Part shown: positions 58,601 to 64,000 of the stretch, in pieces
How positions within the stretch are numbered: the first letter of the stretch is position 1
How the letters are laid out: every line of letters starts with the position of its first letter
Assembly: GCF_018446385.1 (NCBI RefSeq)
Contig: NC_055992.1
Location: 16,710,877-16,774,876 of the forward strand
Direction of reading: 5' to 3'
Source: Zingiber officinale
Lineage: Eukaryota > Streptophyta > Magnoliopsida > Zingiberales > Zingiberaceae
DNA: 64,000 bases
Made by a program: the position numbers and the translations under genes
Notes under the pieces: model-generated
The model's input: only the letters and a program-made list of their open reading frames with translations
Database searches by the model: none
What the model was told of the DNA's origin: nothing

Positions 58601-59510
58601 TGTAAATACTCTGTGGTAGTTTTGATGTGATCAATCAAGTCAGAGTTAGGTCTTGTTATCTTTTGATGTCTTGTGTCTAAGTGTGTAGGAACTTAGGAGC
58701 ACAGGAAGTCGAGTGAAAGACGCATCTGTCGAGAAGGACGACACAGGAGAGAGTCGACGGGCTCAATACGCCTGAGGGACAAAGAGTTGTGGAAGAGTAC
58801 GTTGACGGACGAGAAGGAAGCGCGCGATGTTTCCGAGGGACGAGAAGCTGGAGCAAAAGATTGCTCGAGAAGGTCGGAATATGAGTTTGCCTATTCCGGA
58901 TGGTCAAAATCACCCAAGCGATCAGAGTTGGGACGGAAGACTCAGACAAAAAGTTGACTAAAAGTTGACTCTGGTCCGAGCGCTGGATCCCCTAGGGCAG
59001 CCAAGGCACCCCGGGCTCGCTCCCTGGTCGAGGCTGGTTCAGCCCGGTCCGGGCACCCGGATCTGGTCTAAGCACCCGGACCAGAAACTTTATTGAGTCG
59101 CCAACTGTTGTGATTTGTTGCGATGTAGATAAAGTTTTATCCACGCCCAGATGCCTAGAATCCTTCCAAGCGCCCAAATTGGGGTTATAAATACAACTCT
59201 GATCCCAGTAGCTAAACAAAATACTTGTAAACAATCTTCATTCTGTTTAACTTTGTAATCTAGTGCTTTAACTGCTATAAGAGGCTTCTCCACTGGAAGG
59301 AGATTTGATAGTGAGCTTTTAACGTCTTGGATTAGCAATCCCCTGATTGCAAACTAAGTAAATCTCTGTACCTCTGTCTTTTTGTTAATTAACTTCTTAA
59401 CTTTTTGTTCAAGTGTTGATTTTAATCAAGTCCAAAGATCGAGAAAGGTATTTCTTGTTTTCATCATGCAAGGTAATTCACTCCCTCTTATCGGTCATAA
59501 GGGACCAACA
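58601..59510 (+). repeat. 3' LTR of Copia-D
   Basis: TGTAAATACTCTGTGG ... GGGACCAACA, immediately after the polypurine tract. Confidence 0.93.
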
Positions 59511-59515
59511 CTCTC

Positions 59516-59794
59516 TGGTGTCACTGTGCCCTAGCTCTTCACCGTCTGCAAGCACTCCTTCAAGCGTCGTCTATCTACTCCTCTCCGTTACAAGGTAAAG
59601 CTTTGGTGCTTTGAGGTCGTGTATGCTTGCAAGGTTGAGCCCGACCTCGTGTGATGCTCGCGAGGCTGTATTTGCTTATGAGGTTATTGTGCTTTCAAGC
59701 CTATTATGCTAGTGCACCCGACTAACCTTGCAATATTTATTTGTTGATATTATGTGTATGTTCCATGTATATTTGGATTTTTAGAACAATATTG

Positions 59795-59834
<40 letters not shown>

Positions 59835-60128
59835 GATTGCCCAATTAAAGTTTTCCATTATCATATATGCTAATTGTGATGTTTGATAATTAGACTAAGT
59901 TAGAGATACAATGATTCCTATTCAATTGCAATTAGTTTCATGAAACCTAAAAAATATCTCGTTCTTCTAATCTAATCATAGGAGAAACTCTTACAAGATA
60001 TTTAGATTTCCAACATTTACCTTGGAAAAACATGCTTAGTTTTATGAGACCTAAATGATTTAAATATGAGTATGCTTAGTTTGGTATGATTATAATCATG
60101 TTAAAAATTTTATTTTCATTAGGATATA
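59516..60128 (+). other. CACTA-3 leader/intron region
   Basis: Continuation of the interrupted GC-rich frame, a possible donor near 59592 (AAGGTAAAGC), then AT-rich intron-like sequence ending TTTTCATTAG before the transposase exon at 60125. Confidence 0.4.
59795..59829. repeat. (GT)n microsatellite
   Basis: About 17 uninterrupted TG/GT repeats. Confidence 0.95.
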
Positions 60129-63100
60129 ATGTATATGAATAAAGCTTGGATGTATAATAGGTTCGACAATGGATTTATCAGTCAAGAATATTTTGCTGGG
60201 GTTGAAGAGTTTGTGAACTTCGCTAAGTCTCATTCAGAATACATGAATGGTGTTGAGTTAACATATCCATGTAATCAACATAGATGTAGAAATACATCTT
60301 TCCGTGATGAGGATACAGTGAAAACACATTTATGTAGGTGTGAGTTTGTTCCAAATTATTACAACTAGTATTGTCATGGAGAGTCGTATGTATTTGACCA
60401 AATTGGGCCTTTTGTTGCTTCGTCATCCTGCTCAATTGCTCTAGAGGAATCATCAAGGCCTGTGAATGCAATGCAATCAATGGTCTACGACACAATAAAT
60501 GCATATGATCAATCGAATATAGAGGAAACATCTACGCTCAAAGTTTAAAAAATGTATAACATGTTAAAGACTAGTGATTGTGGAAAGATATTCCTTTTGG
60601 CCATTCTCACCTATCAGCTACTATAAGATTACTGAACATGAAGATAGAACATCATTTCTCTGAATGATGTTACGATGACATGTATCAATTGATGTTAGAG
60701 TCGCTCCTTGCTGATACCTGCATTATTGATAGCATCTACAATACAAAGAAATTGATTAGAGATTTGAGTTTGCTAATAGAGAAGATTCATTGTTGTATCA
60801 AAACTGCATGATCTTTTGGAATAAAGATAGTGAACTGATGGAATGCAGAATGTGTAATCACCCTCGTTATAAGCAAAGTAGTCACATGCTTGGCATGAAG
60901 AAGAAAAATATTCCTTTGAAAGCCATGTATTACTTCCCATTAACTGCTAGATTCCAATGCTTGTATGTATCTATCGAAATAGCAAGCCACATCAGGTGGC
61001 ATCAAAATCATGTACACAATAGATATATATTGTGTCATTCTTGTGGTTTCCTTCTTTGCAATAAAATCACGGCATCAAAATCATGTACACAATAGATATA
61101 TAATGTGTCATTCTTGTGGTTTCCTTCTTTGCAATAAAATCACGTAATGTGAGACTTGAACTTTCCGCATAATGGATTTCAGCTATTTGGAAGCTATGGA
61201 TATTAATATTCATCTTGGCTATTTATATTAACACAATATAACTTACCTTTATGGATGTGTATGAAAGACAAATTCATGTTTCTTAATGTTCTTATTCCAA
61301 GTTCTCAAAATCCAAAAGGGTAAATAGATATTTTTTATAACCTTTGATTGCAGAGCTGAATAATTTATGGAATGTAAGGTTGGAGACTTACGATATTACA
61401 AGTAAATCAAATTTTACAATGCATGCTACTTTGTTATGGATGCTTAGTGATTTTTCAGCATACTCAATATTGTCAAGATGGAGCACGATTGACAAGTTAG
61501 CATGCCTATATTGCATGAGGGGTTCTGATGTATTTTCATTGCCTTGTAGCGGAAAGATTTCCTGGTTTGATAATCATCTTACATTTTTACCAATTGATCA
61601 CTCATTTAAGCGAAATAAGAAAATTTTTAAAAGGAATGAAACGGTCAGGAAACTTTCTCTGGTGTGAAAGTTAGGTGAAGGAGTTCTTGATGAAATTGAC
61701 AACTATGAATTTCTACTAGTATATTAGGATGGTCCTAATGACATAAATAAGTACATTGTTTGAGTGAACAAGTGTGATTAGAAGAAAAGAAGCATATTTT
61801 GGGAGTTGTCATATTGGAAGTATTTACTCAATCAACATAATTTAGATATAATACATGTTGAGAAAAATTTCTTCTATAACATCTTAAATACTATGATGAA
61901 TGCTCATGGGAAAACAAAAGATACAATAAAATCATGTGAGGAATTAAAAGAATTAGTAAGTAGATCTGAGTTGCATGAGAATGAAACAACTAATAAATAT
62001 CAAAAGGCTTGTTATACATTAGACAAAGAAGGTAAATAGCCATTATGTACTTGGCTAAAAACAATCAAATTTTCTGATTAATATGCCTCAAATATGCCTC
62101 CTTGTGTGGATACGAATTGATTAAAAATGTTTGGATTAAAGAGTCATGATTGTCATATGTTTATGAAAATACTAATTCCAATAGCTTTTTATGGCCTATT
62201 TCCTTAAAAATGTTTGGCAAATATTTATAGAATTAAATATATTTTTCAGAGATTTGACTTTCAGGGTTATTATGACATTTGATATGCTTTGGTTTTAGAC
62301 AGACACTCCAATAATACTCTGTAAGCTTAAGCGCATGTTCTCACCTAGTTTTTTTTTTTATTCAATGGAGCATCTATCTATTTATTTACCTTATGAGCAT
62401 AACTATGATTCTGTGCAATACAGATAGATGTACCAATATGAAAGATTTTTTTAAAAAATAAAGGATAATATTTGTAACAAAATAAAAATTGAGGGATCAA
62501 TATGTAATACATATTTGGTTGAAGAAGTAACTTTTCCTTCTGCTCTTATTATTCTACTAATAATGTCAAATTAGACATCGTAAGTGTCCACGAAATTTCA
62601 ATGATAATCAACCAGTTAATCTAGAGATGCTTTCTATTTTTTAAAGTTTTTTTGGTAAGAAAATGGGTGCAACTGTTTCTAGACAGTTAAATGAATAAGA
62701 ATATCATGCTACTAGGACATATATACTCTTATATATACATAGCTTTTCGTATATTTGACATGTTATCTAATATGTCTTTAAATTACCTTTTTTGACAGAT
62801 TGTACAAACAACAACTACACCTACAAAATTCATCAATAAGTGTAAATGAGGTAGATCACAAGTTAGAGAATGAATTTGCATTTTGATTTCAAATTTATAT
62901 AAGTTAGTGATTAAATTATTTATTACAATGCAATTGCATTATATATATATATATATAAAATTTATATCATAACTACTGTTATAGATGAACGATCATAGAA
63001 TATTAAATGTACAAGATGAAAAACTAAAAAATCTTGCATCAGGACCTCTCCATAACATAACAATCTACTCAAATTATTATATTAATGGATTCAGATTTCA

Positions 63101-63655
63101 CATGTCCCAATACTATTCACAAAGACTTGAGTATAATCTAGTGTTTGCATAAAAGGGTTCACAAATAACAATGATACTCAATTTAATTATTATGGTAGAC
63201 TTGAGGAAATCATGAAGGTTGAGTATCCTGTTTTACCTTTAAAAATGTATGTATTATTTAGATGTTCATGATATCATTCAACTCCAAGAACAAATACCAG
63301 AATACATTGTTTTTACAATTTAGTTGAGGTTACAAGTTTGAACCTTTCATCTTTGAGTACAAGCTGGTCAAGTATTTTATCTTGAGTACCTAACGAAGAG
63401 AAGAAAACCTAGTGAATGGTTAACAGTGTGTCAAATAAAGCTTCGATCAACCATAGAAATATCAAACACCAAAATCATGATGCATATCAAAATGAAGAAG
63501 TTGAGATACACTCAGTTGATTCAAAAATACAATCGACATTACAATTACTTATAAATGTTAGTGTCACTTACGAGGAAATGGATAATGGAGAGATGTCTAG
63601 TAGTGAGGAGGTTGATGTACCAATAGAGTCTAATGATGAGAACTTATAAAATGTT
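60129..63655 (+). pseudogene. CACTA TNP2-type transposase, decayed
   Basis: A transposase-associated domain opens at 60129: WMYNRFDNGFISQEYFAGVE, then a YPCNQHRCRN zinc-binding-like segment and YCHGES. TNP2/Transposase_21 pieces follow in order. KNIPLKAMYYFPLTARFQCL lies at 60910. IAELNNLWNVRLETYDI, then LLWMLSDFSAYSILSRWST and KLACLYC, lie at 61344-61520. YWKYLLNQHNLDIIHVEKN lies at 61806, and YTLDKEGK with LKSHDCHMFMKILIPIAF at 62010-62190. A DUF4216-like LASGPLHNITIYSNYYINGF lies near 63030. Many stops and frameshifts separate the pieces. An upstream acceptor (CATTAG) precedes the first exon. Inactive copy; an intact protein mobilises CACTA ends. Confidence 0.88.
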
Positions 63656-64000
63656 AATTTAGTTGATTCAGAATGATATTAGGTGATTAAAAATTAGTAA
63701 CAATGTCATAGTATATTGTATGATTTTTTTTAAATTTTTTTCATCTCTCTAGTTAGAAGACATTGTTATTTCAAATGTGTATATCTTATACTATGATTTT
63801 ACATATATAGTCATGCTACTAGCACATAGAACAAATGACAACCAAATTATTTTGAAGGTTGTTGGTGACTGGTAAATATTTATATATTTAGTAATTATTT
63901 CAGTACTTAATCTTTTTTTTATTTATCACACATATCTCATATATGTTATTTTTCCATGTAGCTTTGTCCCAGATGCTCATCAGGTCACAGACTACATATC

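Larger units (their letters stand above)
55247..59510 (+). mobile_element. Copia LTR retrotransposon lacking pol (Copia-D)
   Basis: LTRs lie at 55247-56156 and 58601-59510 (each 910 bp), with perfect CTCTC duplications at 55242-55246 and 59511-59515. It reads on the plus strand: a diverged primer site, TGGTTTTAGAGT, begins at about 56159, and the polypurine tract AAAAAAGGAGGAGAT abuts the 3' LTR. The 2.44-kb interior contains only gag (56217 to about 57250) and an AT-rich tail. It is related to Copia-A and Copia-C in gag and LTR plan but is a distinct subfamily. Confidence 0.93.
54640..64000 (+). mobile_element. Third CACTA transposon (CACTA-3), runs off the window end
   Basis: A left subterminal array of TAGCGACGGATTA/TTCGTCGCTA-type motifs (54650-54920), then a pyrimidine-rich leader and small GC-rich open frame (55024-55251), then a TNP2-type transposase (60129 onward), follow the plan of a CACTA element on the plus strand. 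I could not find the left CACTA terminus, so the start is approximate. Copia-D is nested at 55247-59510. Confidence 0.65.

Overview
The window is nuclear DNA from a flowering plant and is dominated by transposable elements. Two intact-looking host genes and one host-gene fragment sit among the elements. Spliced genes with plant-type introns, Copia, CACTA, hAT, Harbinger, TRIM and Au-like SINE elements, and a GC-rich monocot-type alpha-amylase all support this. I infer a monocot, possibly Zingiberales; the family assignment is only a guess.

Positions 1-9004 are the right part of a CACTA transposon (CACTA-1). It has about 700-bp tandem subterminal repeats, a GC-rich leader-like block and a terminal end at 9004. 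A pol-less Copia element (2803-6899, TSD CTACA) is nested inside it. Positions 9079-17640 are a decayed LTR retrotransposon carrying a nested hAT element (10211-13113, 8-bp TSD). Two SINE-like repeats follow.

Positions 18657-20480 (minus strand) hold a four-exon secreted alpha-amylase of 432 residues with all GH13 catalytic residues. Next come two related ~1.15-kb elements with purine-rich cores (21455-22623 and 24213-25351).

Positions 25958-39432 are a second CACTA transposon (CACTA-2, TSD ACC) with both ends present and both transposon genes decayed on the minus strand. It holds a solo LTR (28155-32931) that itself contains another pol-less Copia element (28187-32107, TSD TACTC). A further solo LTR lies at 35453-36399. 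A fragment of the VAC14 scaffold gene (40064-41194) and a TRIM element (41449-42212) follow.

Positions 43573-51772 (plus strand) hold a three-exon DCL-type gene encoding a likely plastid protein of 221 residues. Its 6.5-kb first intron contains a LINE remnant, a complete but decayed PIF/Harbinger element (45413-48948, TSD TAA) and an Au-like SINE. Downstream is a large inverted-repeat MITE. From about 54640 to the window end lies a third CACTA element (CACTA-3) with a decayed TNP2-type transposase, interrupted by a Copia element (55247-59510, TSD CTCTC).

Only the alpha-amylase and DCL genes look functional. The target-site duplications show insertion order in several places: Copia into solo LTR into CACTA-2, hAT into an LTR element, and Copia into CACTA-1 and CACTA-3.
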